Part shown: positions 33,704-43,793 of the stretch, in pieces
Layout of the letters: every line of letters starts with the position of its first letter
How positions within the stretch are numbered: position 1 is the first letter of the stretch
NCBI GenBank assembly: GCA_047601145.1
Contig: JASGJW010000003.1
Span: forward strand, 1,044,903 to 1,108,902
DNA: 64,000 bases
Reading direction: 5' to 3'
Source: UBA7672 sp047601145
GTDB lineage: Bacteria; Pseudomonadota; Alphaproteobacteria; Caulobacterales; Hyphomonadaceae
The notes under the pieces: model-generated
What the model was told of the DNA's origin: nothing
The model's database searches: none
Seen by the model: only the letters and a program-made list of their open reading frames with translations
Made by a program: the position numbers and the translations under genes

Positions 33704-33890
33704 CGCGGGAGAGAGCTGCAATCATCCGCAGCCGCCGAAGGCGCAACCGCCCCGGAAACGCTCAGGCAAAAGGGCCGCGGGAGTGACGACAACGCTGGAA
33801 AGCGCCGGTTCAATCCGGCCGCCGACGGAGTAAGCGCCGCCCTGTCAAAGGGGTGTAACGTGAATCTCTCAGGCACATCCGACAGCGGGG
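33704..33890 (+). ncRNA. tandem glycine riboswitch
   Basis: Two aptamers in a row before gcvT. Aptamer 1 (about 33704-33779): GGGAGAGA start, GCCGCCGAAGGCGCAA, and AAACGCTCAGGCAAAAGG at the end. Aptamer 2 (about 33780-33888): GGGAGTGACG start, GCCGACGGAGTAAGC, and GAATCTCTCAGGCA at the end. These are the conserved cores of the glycine riboswitch, which turns on glycine cleavage genes when glycine is abundant. It ends about 45 bases before gcvT. Weak: exact edges. Confidence 0.95.
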
Positions 33891-33933
33891 GTGTGGGTCG
33901 CGAAAGCGGCGCTGCGCAGCTGTCGGAGTGGAT

Positions 33934-35094
33934 ATGTCGGAAACCTCGAATACGCCCCTGAAGAAAACACCGCTTCATGCCCTGCATGTGAAGCTTGGCG
34001 CGCGCATGGTCGAGTTCGGCGGCTATGACATGCCGATCCAGTACCCCGAAGGCATCATGGCCGAACACAACTGGACGCGGAGCCACGCCGGCCTGTTCGA
34101 TGTCTCGCACATGGGCCCGAGTTTCCTGTCCCTGCCCCAGCTGGGCGGCGGAGAAGAAGCGCACCGCAAAGTGGCGGCGATCGTCGAGCGTCTCGTGCCC
34201 TCGGACATCGCGGGCCTCGCCCCCGGCAAGGTCCAACTCACCGTCCTGCTCAACGAGGACGGCGGCATCGTCGACGACCTGATGATCGGCCGGCCGCCGG
34301 GAGATGACCAGCAGGGCGGGCTCTATGTCGTCGTCAACGCCGGCACGAAGGACAATGACTTCGCGCTGATCCAGAAAACAGCCGGCAGCGAAGCCGAGCT
34401 GCATCGCGCCGACGACCGCGCGCTGATCGCGCTGCAGGGGCCGGAAGCCGAAGCCGTCATCTCCGGCATCCTGCCCGACGCCGTTCCCCTAACCTTCATG
34501 AACTTCCGCCAGATCAAGGGCACGCCGTTCGGCAATGTGATCGCCACGCGCTGTGGCTATACCGGCGAAGACGGTTTCGAGATCCTCGTACCAGCCGAAC
34601 ACGCGCAGGCGTTCGCCGAGAAACTGCTTTCCGATCCGCGCGTGAAACCGATCGGCCTTGGCGCGCGGGACTCGCTGCGCCTGGAAGGCGGCATGTGCCT
34701 CTATGGCCATGACATCGACACGAGCAAGACGCCGGTTGCGGCTTCGCTGTCGTGGATGATCTCCAAGCCGCGCCGCGAGCGTGGCGACTTCCCAGGTGCG
34801 CAGCGCATTCTCAGCGAACTCAAGAACGGTGTTCCCTCCAAGCGCGTCGGCATCAAGCCGCTGGGCCGGGCGCCCGCGCGCGAAGGAACGGAAATCCAGA
34901 ACGCGACCGGCGAGACAATCGGCATCGTGACGTCCGGCGGATTCGGTCCGAGCGTGAATTCGCCAGTGGCCCAAGGCTATGTCGATTCGAGCTATTCGAA
35001 AGTCGGTACGCCGCTGAAACTGATTGTACGCGGCAAGGCGCTCGAGGCCGAAGTCGCGGCCATGCCGTTCGTTCCTGCAAAATACAAACGCTGA
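33934..35094 (+). CDS. gcvT: glycine cleavage system T protein (aminomethyltransferase)
   Basis: 386 residues. T protein moves the methylene carbon of glycine from the lipoyl arm of H protein to tetrahydrofolate and releases ammonia. Visible: MVEFGGYDMPIQYPEGIMAEH (about 26-46), the LFDVSHMG block, TRCGYTGEDGFEI (folate site with the Asp), and the C-terminal RVGIKPLGRAPAREG. GGAG lies 5 bases before the ATG at 33934; a GTG two codons earlier is less likely. First gene of gcvT-gcvH-gcvPA-gcvPB under the glycine riboswitch. Confidence 0.95.
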   Translation: MSETSNTPLKKTPLHALHVKLGARMVEFGGYDMPIQYPEGIMAEHNWTRSHAGLFDVSHMGPSFLSLPQLGGGEEAHRKVAAIVERLVPSDIAGLAPGKVQLTVLLNEDGGIVDDLMIGRPPGDDQQGGLYVVVNAGTKDNDFALIQKTAGSEAELHRADDRALIALQGPEAEAVISGILPDAVPLTFMNFRQIKGTPFGNVIATRCGYTGEDGFEILVPAEHAQAFAEKLLSDPRVKPIGLGARDSLRLEGGMCLYGHDIDTSKTPVAASLSWMISKPRRERGDFPGAQRILSELKNGVPSKRVGIKPLGRAPAREGTEIQNATGETIGIVTSGGFGPSVNSPVAQGYVDSSYSKVGTPLKLIVRGKALEAEVAAMPFVPAKYKR

Positions 35095-35106
35095 AGGGGT
35101 TCTTCC

Positions 35107-35478
35107 ATGACGACCTATTACACGAACGAGCACGAGTGGATCCGCGTCGAGGGCGATGTCGGCACCGTGGGCATCACGGCGTTCGCCGCGGAGAAGCTGG
35201 GCGATGTGGTTTTCGTCGAGCTGCCGGACGCCGGAAAGAAGGTGAAGAAGGAAGGCGACATGGCCGTTGTCGAGTCGGTGAAGGCCGCCTCTGACGTCTA
35301 TGCGCCGGTCTCGGGCGATGTCGTGGAAGCCAACGCGGCGATCGTCGACGATCCGGCCAAGGTGAACGCTGATCCGGAAGGCGACGGCTGGTTCGTAAGG
35401 CTCAAGCTGTCGAATGCCGGCGAACTTTCGGGCCTGATGGACAAGGCCGCTTACGACAAGTTCTGCGCGGAACAGTAA
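35107..35478 (+). CDS. gcvH: glycine cleavage system H protein
   Basis: 123 residues, the usual size. The lipoyl-carrying lysine is K59 in VVESVKAASDVYAPVSG. H protein shuttles the aminomethyl group between the P, T and L proteins. It starts 12 bases after gcvT. A 22-codon ORF separates it from gcvPA. Confidence 0.96.
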   Translation: MTTYYTNEHEWIRVEGDVGTVGITAFAAEKLGDVVFVELPDAGKKVKKEGDMAVVESVKAASDVYAPVSGDVVEANAAIVDDPAKVNADPEGDGWFVRLKLSNAGELSGLMDKAAYDKFCAEQ

Positions 35479-35483
35479 GACGC

Positions 35484-35552
35484 ATGCACGACTACCCACC
35501 CTTCGATCCGCTCGCACGGCTCGTTGCCGCCGATATGACCAAGGAAGCATAG
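35484..35552 (+). CDS. 22-codon ORF between gcvH and gcvPA
   Basis: MHDYPPFDPLARLVAADMTKEA, tail included, fills the gap almost exactly: 5 bases after gcvH and 2 bases before gcvPA. An internal AAGGAAG serves as the gcvPA ribosome site, so the ORF may just be a coupled leader. I know of no named protein of this kind in gcv operons. Confidence 0.35.
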   Translation: MHDYPPFDPLARLVAADMTKEA

Positions 35553-35554
35553 AA

Positions 35555-36898
35555 ATGCGCTACCTCCCCCTCACCGCGGACGACCGCGCGGAGATGCTGA
35601 AGACCATCGGTGCGAAATCCGTCGATGACTTCTACGGCGATGTGCCCACCTCGGCGCGGCTGGCCGGGCCAGTGGCGGGCCTGCCGAACCATCAGGGCGA
35701 ACTCGAAGTCGAACGCCACATGACGAAGCTGGCGAAGAAGAACCGCGCGGCTTCCGATGGCCCGTTCTTCGTCGGCTGCGGCGCCTACAAGCACCACATT
35801 CCAGCCAGCGTGGACCACATCATCCAGCGCTCGGAATTCCTGACGACCTACACGCCCTACCAGCCGGAGATCGCGCAGGGCACGCTGCAGACGATGTTCG
35901 AATTCCAGACACAGGTCGCGGCCTTGACCGGAATGGATGTCGCCAACGCCTCCATGTATGATGGCTCGACCGCCTGCGCCGAAGCAGCCGTGATGGCCTG
36001 CCGCGTGACGAAGCGGAACAGCGTCATCCTGTCGGGCGGGCTGCATCCCCACTATGCCGACACCACCCGCACGCTGTGTGAAGCGGCCGGCATCAAGGTG
36101 ATCCAGCTGGCGCCGGCCGTGGATGGCGAACTCGAACTGGCGAAAGCCGTGAACGAGGAAGCCGCCTGCGTGATCGGCCAGTCGCCGAACGTGTTCGGTA
36201 CTGTGACGGACCTGTCGCTGGTCGCCGATGCGGCCCACGCCAGGGGCGCGCTGCTGGTGAGCGTGTTCACGGAAGTCGTGTCGCTCGGCCTGGTGAAGAC
36301 GCCGGGCGAGATGGGTGCGGACATTGCGGTGGGCGAGGGCCAGTCGATTGGCGTCCCGCTCGGTTTTGGCGGGCCTTATGTCGGGCTGTTCACCTGCCGC
36401 TCGAAATTCCTGCGCCAGATGCCAGGTCGCCTGTGCGGCGAGACGGTGGATGCCGATGGCAAGCGCGGCTTCGTGCTGACGCTGTCGACACGCGAACAAC
36501 ACATTCGCCGCGACAAGGCCACGAGCAATATCTGCACGAACTCCGGCCTCTGCATGCTGGCCTTCACCGCGCACATGACGCTGTTGGGCGACAAGGGCCT
36601 GACACAGCTCGCCACGCTGAACCATGAAGCGGCGTGCGACCTCGCCGATGCGCTTGGCGCCGTGAAGGGCGTGAAAGTGCTGACGCCGCGTTATTTCAAC
36701 GAAATCGCATTCGAAACCACGAAGCCAGCCGACCAGGTTCTTGCTGCGCTCGAAGAGCGCGACGTGATCGGCGGCGTGCGCGTCTCGCGCCTGTTCCCGG
36801 GCGCAGGCTTCGACAACGTCATCGTCGCCGCCGCCACAGAATGCGCGACGGCTTCCGACATCAAGGCTTATGCCGCTGCTCTGGCGCAGGTGCTCTAA
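35555..36898 (+). CDS. gcvPA: glycine dehydrogenase subunit 1 (P protein, N-terminal half)
   Basis: 447 residues. The glycine decarboxylase P protein is split in this organism into two subunits, as in many Alphaproteobacteria and Gram-positives. This subunit has the FVGCGAYKHHIPASVDHIIQRSEF block, YTPYQPEIAQGTLQ and ASMYDGSTACAEAA, typical of GcvPA. It lacks the PLP lysine, which is in GcvPB. Its TAA overlaps the ATG of gcvPB by one base, ensuring coupled synthesis. Confidence 0.96.
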   Translation: MRYLPLTADDRAEMLKTIGAKSVDDFYGDVPTSARLAGPVAGLPNHQGELEVERHMTKLAKKNRAASDGPFFVGCGAYKHHIPASVDHIIQRSEFLTTYTPYQPEIAQGTLQTMFEFQTQVAALTGMDVANASMYDGSTACAEAAVMACRVTKRNSVILSGGLHPHYADTTRTLCEAAGIKVIQLAPAVDGELELAKAVNEEAACVIGQSPNVFGTVTDLSLVADAAHARGALLVSVFTEVVSLGLVKTPGEMGADIAVGEGQSIGVPLGFGGPYVGLFTCRSKFLRQMPGRLCGETVDADGKRGFVLTLSTREQHIRRDKATSNICTNSGLCMLAFTAHMTLLGDKGLTQLATLNHEAACDLADALGAVKGVKVLTPRYFNEIAFETTKPADQVLAALEERDVIGGVRVSRLFPGAGFDNVIVAAATECATASDIKAYAAALAQVL

Positions 36899-38466
36899 TG
36901 ACCATGAATTCCACCGGCCGCCCTACCTCGCTCTCCGCCGTTGACGGCGCTGCGACCGCCACGACCGTCTCGGGCTCGAAGGGCCTGCTGCAGACGGAGA
37001 ACCTGATCTTCGAGATCGGCTCTGCCAACAAGACGGGTGTCGATCTCGCGAAGCCGAAGGGCACGAAGAGCCGCCTCGGCGGCGTGACACGCTCGCAGCC
37101 GAGCAACCTGCCCGGCCTGACCGAGCCCGAGGCCGTGCGCCATTACGTTCGCCTGAGCCAGAAGAACTACGCGATCGACCTCGGCCTCTTCCCGCTGGGT
37201 TCGTGCACGATGAAGCACAACCCGCGCCTCAACGAGAAAGTCGCGCGCCTGCCGGGGTTTGCCGACGTTCACCCGATGCAGCCGCAATCGACCGTCCAGG
37301 GCGCGCTGGAAGTGATCACCGAGCTGGCCGACTGGCTGATGAAGCTGACCAACATGCCGGCCGTGGCGATGAGCCCGAAAGCGGGCGCGCATGGCGAGCT
37401 CGCTGGCATGCTGGCGATCCGCGCGGCCCTGATCGCCAAGGGTGAAGGCCATCGCAAGCGCGTGCTGGCGCCTGAATCCTCGCATGGCACCAATCCGGCG
37501 ACGGCCGCCCAGTGCGGCTTCACCGTCGACGAAATCCCGGCCGCCGCAGATGGCCGCGTGGATATGGCGGCGCTGAAGGCCAAGCTGGTCGATAGCTCGG
37601 ACATTGCCGGCATCATGCTGACCAACCCGAACACCTGCGGACTGTTCGAGCGTGACATCAAGGAGATCGCCGACCTGATCCATGCAGCGGGCGGCTACTT
37701 CTATTGCGACGGCGCCAACTTCAACGCCATCGTGGGCCGCGTGCGCCCGGGCGATCTCGGCGTTGATGCGATGCACATCAACCTGCACAAGACATTCTCC
37801 ACGCCGCACGGCGGCGGCGGTCCCGGCTCGGGTCCGACCGTGCTGTCGGACAAGCTGGCGAAGTATGCGCCGGTGCCGTTCATCGTGAAAACGGCCGACG
37901 GCCTGCGCTTCGTCGAACACCATGACGACGCGCCGGACTTGTTCGGCCGCATGTGCGCTTTCCATGGCCAGATGGGCATGTTCACGCGCGCCCTCGCCTA
38001 TATCCTCAGCCATGGCGCCGATGGCCTGCGTCAGGTCGCCGAGGACGCCGTGCTCAACGCCAACTACATCCTTGCGCGCCTCAAGCCGCTAATGAGCCCG
38101 GCGTTCGATGGATACTGCATGCACGAGGCGCTGTTCTCGGATGCCTTCCTGAAGGACAGCGGCGTCGAGACAATCGATATCGCCAAGGGTCTCATCGACG
38201 AGGGCTATCACCCGATGACGATGTATTTCCCGCTCGTTGTTCACGGCGCGATGCTGATCGAGCCGACGGAGACGGAGTCGAAGGCCGAACTGGATCGTTT
38301 CTGCGACAGCCTCGCCTCCATCGCGCGCCGCGCGGTGCAGAAGGATCCATCGCTGAAATCGGCGCCCCACCTTGCGCCGGCCAAGCGTCTCGACGAAACG
38401 CGAGCCGCCCGCTCGCCGCGCCTGAAATGGACGCTGGAAACCACGACGTTGAAGGCTGCGGAATAA
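36898..38466 (+). CDS. gcvPB: glycine dehydrogenase subunit 2 (P protein, C-terminal half)
   Basis: 522 residues. PLP is held by the lysine of NLHKTFSTPHGGGGPG (about 295-310), and the FPLGSCTMKHNPRLNE block (about 97-112) is conserved across P proteins. The frame is open much further upstream inside gcvPA, but the ATG overlapping the gcvPA stop gives the normal N-terminus (about 45 residues of variable, Ser/Thr-rich lead before LIFEIGS). Together with GcvPA it decarboxylates glycine and loads H protein. Dihydrolipoyl dehydrogenase (L) is not in the window. Confidence 0.96.
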   Translation: MTMNSTGRPTSLSAVDGAATATTVSGSKGLLQTENLIFEIGSANKTGVDLAKPKGTKSRLGGVTRSQPSNLPGLTEPEAVRHYVRLSQKNYAIDLGLFPLGSCTMKHNPRLNEKVARLPGFADVHPMQPQSTVQGALEVITELADWLMKLTNMPAVAMSPKAGAHGELAGMLAIRAALIAKGEGHRKRVLAPESSHGTNPATAAQCGFTVDEIPAAADGRVDMAALKAKLVDSSDIAGIMLTNPNTCGLFERDIKEIADLIHAAGGYFYCDGANFNAIVGRVRPGDLGVDAMHINLHKTFSTPHGGGGPGSGPTVLSDKLAKYAPVPFIVKTADGLRFVEHHDDAPDLFGRMCAFHGQMGMFTRALAYILSHGADGLRQVAEDAVLNANYILARLKPLMSPAFDGYCMHEALFSDAFLKDSGVETIDIAKGLIDEGYHPMTMYFPLVVHGAMLIEPTETESKAELDRFCDSLASIARRAVQKDPSLKSAPHLAPAKRLDETRAARSPRLKWTLETTTLKAAE

Positions 38467-38467
38467 G

Positions 38468-38917
38468 CTACTTCTTCTTCCCCGCCACCATTGCGACTGC
38501 CTTCTCGATGCGCCGGAGCCTTGTCTCCGGCGCTTTCGCTTCCTCGATGGCGCGGACGTGCTCCTTGCGGTGCGTGAAGGCGAGTGCGGCGAAGTCCTTG
38601 GTGAGGCCGGCCTTCTTCAGGGCAGCGGCAAAATCCTTCGGAACCTCGACCTCACGCGGGGCGGTGTCGAGTTCCAGCGTCACCTCGATCTTGTCCTTGG
38701 CCTTCACGCCTGCGGCCTCGCGATGCTCCTTCGCGACGCCGACCATGTATTTGCCGCCCATCACGGCGACAGTGCTGCGGTAGGTATGGCCATTGATGGT
38801 TACGGCGACTTTCGGCTTCTTGCCCTGCCCGAAGCCCTCGACGATCGCATCGGGAATGACGATGCCTGTGGCGTTCATGCCTTCGGCCTGCATCAGCGTT
38901 GTCTTGAATTTCGGCAT
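38468..38917 (-). CDS. DUF1905 plus YdeI/OmpD-associated domain protein
   Basis: 149 residues. DUF1905 beta-barrel-like domain (about 3-90, ATGIVIPDAIVEGFGQGKKPKVAVTING) followed by the YdeI/OmdA helical tail (about 95-149, VEVPKDFAAALKK...HRKEHVRAIEEAKAPETRLRRIEKAV). This two-domain layout is common; biochemical role unknown. The ATG at 38917 lies 2 bases after the stop of the upstream gene, so the two are coupled. Its stop is one base from the convergent gcvPB stop. Confidence 0.87.
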   Translation of the reverse strand: MPKFKTTLMQAEGMNATGIVIPDAIVEGFGQGKKPKVAVTINGHTYRSTVAVMGGKYMVGVAKEHREAAGVKAKDKIEVTLELDTAPREVEVPKDFAAALKKAGLTKDFAALAFTHRKEHVRAIEEAKAPETRLRRIEKAVAMVAGKKK

Positions 38918-38919
38918 GA

Positions 38920-39960
38920 TCAGTTCGCCAGACGAGAGAGATTCTTCTCCGCGATCCAGGCGATGAAATTCGCCCATGTCTCAGGCGCAGGATCGTTTTT
39001 GCAAGCCTTCTTCGCATCCTTGCCGGCCTGCTTCATCTCCGGCAATGCCGCCAGACGTGCTGCCTTGTCCATTCCGTTGAAGGACTGCCGCACCTCGTTC
39101 ATCTTGATCGCGGCTTCGCGGCAGCCGGGGATCTCGATGAAATCGATCTGCATCTTCTTGGACGCGATGACGTAGTCGATCTCCTTCGCGCCTTCCTCGG
39201 ACTTCCTGCAGGCTGTCTTTACCGGCTTCGCCGCCTTCTCGAGATTGGCGTAGGCGGCCTTCATGGCCTTTGCATCCTGACCCGGGACCAGCGCGTCGAA
39301 CGCCTTGATCTGCGGAGCATAACCTTCGCGCGCCTTCACGCAGTCGACGAAGGCCATGTTCTCCTTCGCGATAACGATCGCCGTTTCCGTGGCGGTCTGC
39401 GCCAGCCTGGCTTCATCGTTCGGCACGCACGAGGCGCTCAGCACCTGCGAAACTTCGCGCAGATAACTGGCTTCGCTGAAATGCGTCTGCGAGTCCCAGT
39501 CGATCTGGCGATAGGGGTCGTAGCTGTTGCTGGTTTCCTTGACGCGGTGGCTGAAGGCGGTGATTGCCTCATCCTTGAAGCGCGCCTGGATGAAGCTGAC
39601 GGCGCTGAAGCCGCCTTCCGGCGCGGGCGAGCAGTAGCGCGCGGGTGCGGCCTGCACCGCCGCGATGAGGGCAGTCTTCACGGCTGCGGGTTGGACATAG
39701 GCGGGCAATTCCTTTGCGCCGCAGTAGATGCGGATGTCGCCTATCTCCCGGAAGGCGTCGATGTAGAAGGCGGCCATGTCGGCCTCGTAGGCCTTCTCGC
39801 CCTTCATCTGGGGCTGGCCTTCGGGAATGCCGTTGACGTGGTCCTTGCCAGAACGGATGTCCTCAAGATTGATCTTGGCCTGATCGCAAACCGGATCGGC
39901 CATCGCCGGGGCTGCGAACACGGCAGCCAGCACGGCTCCCACAAACACCAGAATGCGCAT
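38920..39960 (-). CDS. hypothetical secreted protein
   Basis: 346 residues with a signal peptide (cleavage after APAMA, about 21). The mature protein is Lys/Glu/Ala-rich, largely helical, with about nine cysteines (for example VCDQAK, RIYCGAKEL, ARYCSP, SASCVPND, VDCVKA, TACRKS, IPGCREA, KKACKND), in spacing that suggests several disulphides in the periplasm. No family recognised. It is the first gene of a two-gene unit with the YdeI-like protein. Confidence 0.75.
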   Translation of the reverse strand: MRILVFVGAVLAAVFAAPAMADPVCDQAKINLEDIRSGKDHVNGIPEGQPQMKGEKAYEADMAAFYIDAFREIGDIRIYCGAKELPAYVQPAAVKTALIAAVQAAPARYCSPAPEGGFSAVSFIQARFKDEAITAFSHRVKETSNSYDPYRQIDWDSQTHFSEASYLREVSQVLSASCVPNDEARLAQTATETAIVIAKENMAFVDCVKAREGYAPQIKAFDALVPGQDAKAMKAAYANLEKAAKPVKTACRKSEEGAKEIDYVIASKKMQIDFIEIPGCREAAIKMNEVRQSFNGMDKAARLAALPEMKQAGKDAKKACKNDPAPETWANFIAWIAEKNLSRLAN

Positions 39961-40037
39961 TGCCCCTGCCTCCCCACAAATCAGCGAGGAGGAATATAGG
40001 CGATCGCGCGGCGGGCGCTACATCGTGTGTCTGTCGG

Positions 40038-41862
<1,825 letters not shown>

Positions 41863-41866
<4 letters not shown>

Positions 41867-42102
41867 CCTGCCAGCTCCACCTGGACGAGCGCCGCTTCCC
41901 CCTTGCGAAGCGCGATGACGGTACGGTTCAGACGGATCGACAACGGCGCGCCGCCGAGCCAGCCGGTCGCCAGCAGCTCGACTTCATCACCTTCCGCAAA
42001 GCCGATCTCGCGCAGTTTCGCGACCAGCTTCTGGTCGCCCTGCGCGAAGCCGGCAACGCGCCCGACCCTGCCCTTGGCAAGCCGGTCCAACCCTTGAGTC
42101 AT
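41863..42102 (-). CDS. feoA: ferrous iron transport protein FeoA
   Basis: 79 residues, an SH3-like FeoA domain: LAKGRVGRVAGFAQGDQKLVAKLREIGFAEGDEVELLATG then RLNRTVIALRKGEAALVQV. FeoA is a small cytosolic partner of FeoB. The ATG at 42102 is chosen because family similarity begins there; one at 42117 is possible. The last 4 bases overlap the feoB start. Confidence 0.92.
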
Positions 42103-42129
42103 CGACCCCGTATCCATGTCGCAACGTAT

Positions 42130-42148
42130 ATTGAGAACCATTCTCAAT
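42130..42148. promoter_or_regulatory. Fur box
   Basis: ATTGAGAA-CCA-TTCTCAAT, a perfect 8-bp inverted repeat that matches the common Fur operator. It lies 27 bases before the feoA ATG and 83 bases before the divergent sugar-dehydrogenase gene. Confidence 0.85.
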
Positions 42149-42230
42149 AGCAACTGAAATCCGGAGGGCAGCCTTTTCGTCGCAGATCAGCGCGCTACTC
42201 TCGATTTTGCGGGGCACGTGGAGGTTAGTG

Positions 42231-43793
42231 ATGACCAGCGTCGTCCGTGCGGCCCTGCTTGCAGCCCTCGCCCTGTCCGCTGTGTCCTGCGGAGGTGGCG
42301 GGGGAGACAGCCCTCCGCCACCGCCCTCGCCGCCAACTTCGCCACCACCGCCGCCACCGCCGCCGGGCGGCTCGGGAGCGCCCACCTTCACCTCCTCCGC
42401 CACGGTTTCGGTCCGGGAGAATGTGATCGGCGTGATCTACCGGCCAGTGGCCACCGACCCCAATGGCGACACCATCACCTACGGCGCAACGATCGGAGGA
42501 CCGGACGCCGCGCGTTTCGTGATGAACCCGGTAACGCGCGAAGTGCGTTTCGCAGCGGCGCCGGATTTTGAAGCGTCCAATGATGCCGGCGCGAACAATG
42601 TCTACGACATCAGCTTCACAGCCTCGGATGGCGCAAACACGGTTACGCAGAATGTCGCCGTGACTGTGGCCAACGTCGCGCCGGGCTTTCATGTGCGGCG
42701 GATCGCATCGGGAATGTCGGCTCCGATCTATGCGGCCGGACTGCCCGATGGCAGCGGGCGTGTGGTGATCGTTGAACGCGCAGGCCGCATCCGCGTGATC
42801 AACCCAGCAACGGGAGTTTTCGAGGCGAGTGACTTCCTCAACATCACCTCGCAGGTCGACACCAATGGCGAGAAAGGCCTGTTGTCGATCGCGTTCTCGC
42901 CAAACTTCGTGAGCGACCGAACCTTCTACCTCCATCTCAATCCGAACAGCGCCAACGTCACCGAGATCCGCAAGTATCAGGTGATGGCGAACAACTACGC
43001 GCAGGCGGATGCATCGACGGCCGACGCTATCCTAACAATTCCTCAGCCCTCGGCGACCAACCACAAGGGTGGGACTGTCTTCTTCGACAATTCCGGCCGA
43101 CTGCTGATCAGCCTGGGTGATGGCGGCAACACGCCTGAGACCTCACAGGACAACAACAGCCTGCGCGGCAAGATCCTGCGTATCGATCCATCGACGGATG
43201 CCTTCCCGGGCGACGCCACGCGGGACTATTCTATTCCAACGGGGAACCCGTTCGCCAATGGCGTCGGCGGGCTGCCGGAGATCTACGCCAGCGGTCTGCG
43301 CAACCCCTTCCGCATCAGCGTCGACCGCGGCGGCGGCGACGTCTTCATCGGCGACGTCGGCCAGAGCGCGATCGAGGAAGTCGATCGCATTCCCGCCAAT
43401 GCCACGGCGCTGAGCAATTTCGGCTGGGATCGGCGCGAAGGATCGCAGGCCTACAATGGCGGCGCGGACAGCGCGTCCTTCACTCTGCCCGTAACCGAGT
43501 ATGGGCGCACGATCGGTACGACCGTAACGGGAGGTGTTGTCTATCGCGGGCCGATCGAGGACCTGCAGGCGCAGTATATCTTCGGCGACTTCGGATCGAA
43601 CACGCTTTGGTCGGTCCCGATCACGAACCTGACGATCGGGAGCGTTCTGCCTTCAACAAGCCTGACGGTTCGAACATCGGCGTTTGCACCGAATACGGGA
43701 ACCATCCAATCGGTTGTGGCCTTCGGAACGGACATCGAAGGCAACGTCTACCTCGTCGACATCGGCGGCGAGGTATTCGTGCTCGAACCCTAG
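42231..43793 (+). CDS. PQQ-dependent sugar dehydrogenase-like lipoprotein with cadherin-like domain
   Basis: 520 residues. Lipoprotein signal with lipobox LSAVSC (about 20), a Gly then Pro-rich stretch (about 21-48), a cadherin-like beta domain (about 50-145, with DPNGDTITYGATI and YDISFTASDGANTVTQ), then a six-bladed GSDH propeller (about 155-520: VIVERAGRIRVI, EKGLLSIAFSPNF, NHKGGTVFFDNSGRLLISLGDGG, YASGLRNPFRI, GDVGQSAIEEVDRI). Homologues oxidise aldoses or sorbosone with PQQ. GGAGG precedes the ATG. The Fur box upstream may also affect it. The stop lies in CTAG shared with the convergent HlyD gene. Confidence 0.9.
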   Translation: MTSVVRAALLAALALSAVSCGGGGGDSPPPPPSPPTSPPPPPPPPGGSGAPTFTSSATVSVRENVIGVIYRPVATDPNGDTITYGATIGGPDAARFVMNPVTREVRFAAAPDFEASNDAGANNVYDISFTASDGANTVTQNVAVTVANVAPGFHVRRIASGMSAPIYAAGLPDGSGRVVIVERAGRIRVINPATGVFEASDFLNITSQVDTNGEKGLLSIAFSPNFVSDRTFYLHLNPNSANVTEIRKYQVMANNYAQADASTADAILTIPQPSATNHKGGTVFFDNSGRLLISLGDGGNTPETSQDNNSLRGKILRIDPSTDAFPGDATRDYSIPTGNPFANGVGGLPEIYASGLRNPFRISVDRGGGDVFIGDVGQSAIEEVDRIPANATALSNFGWDRREGSQAYNGGADSASFTLPVTEYGRTIGTTVTGGVVYRGPIEDLQAQYIFGDFGSNTLWSVPITNLTIGSVLPSTSLTVRTSAFAPNTGTIQSVVAFGTDIEGNVYLVDIGGEVFVLEP

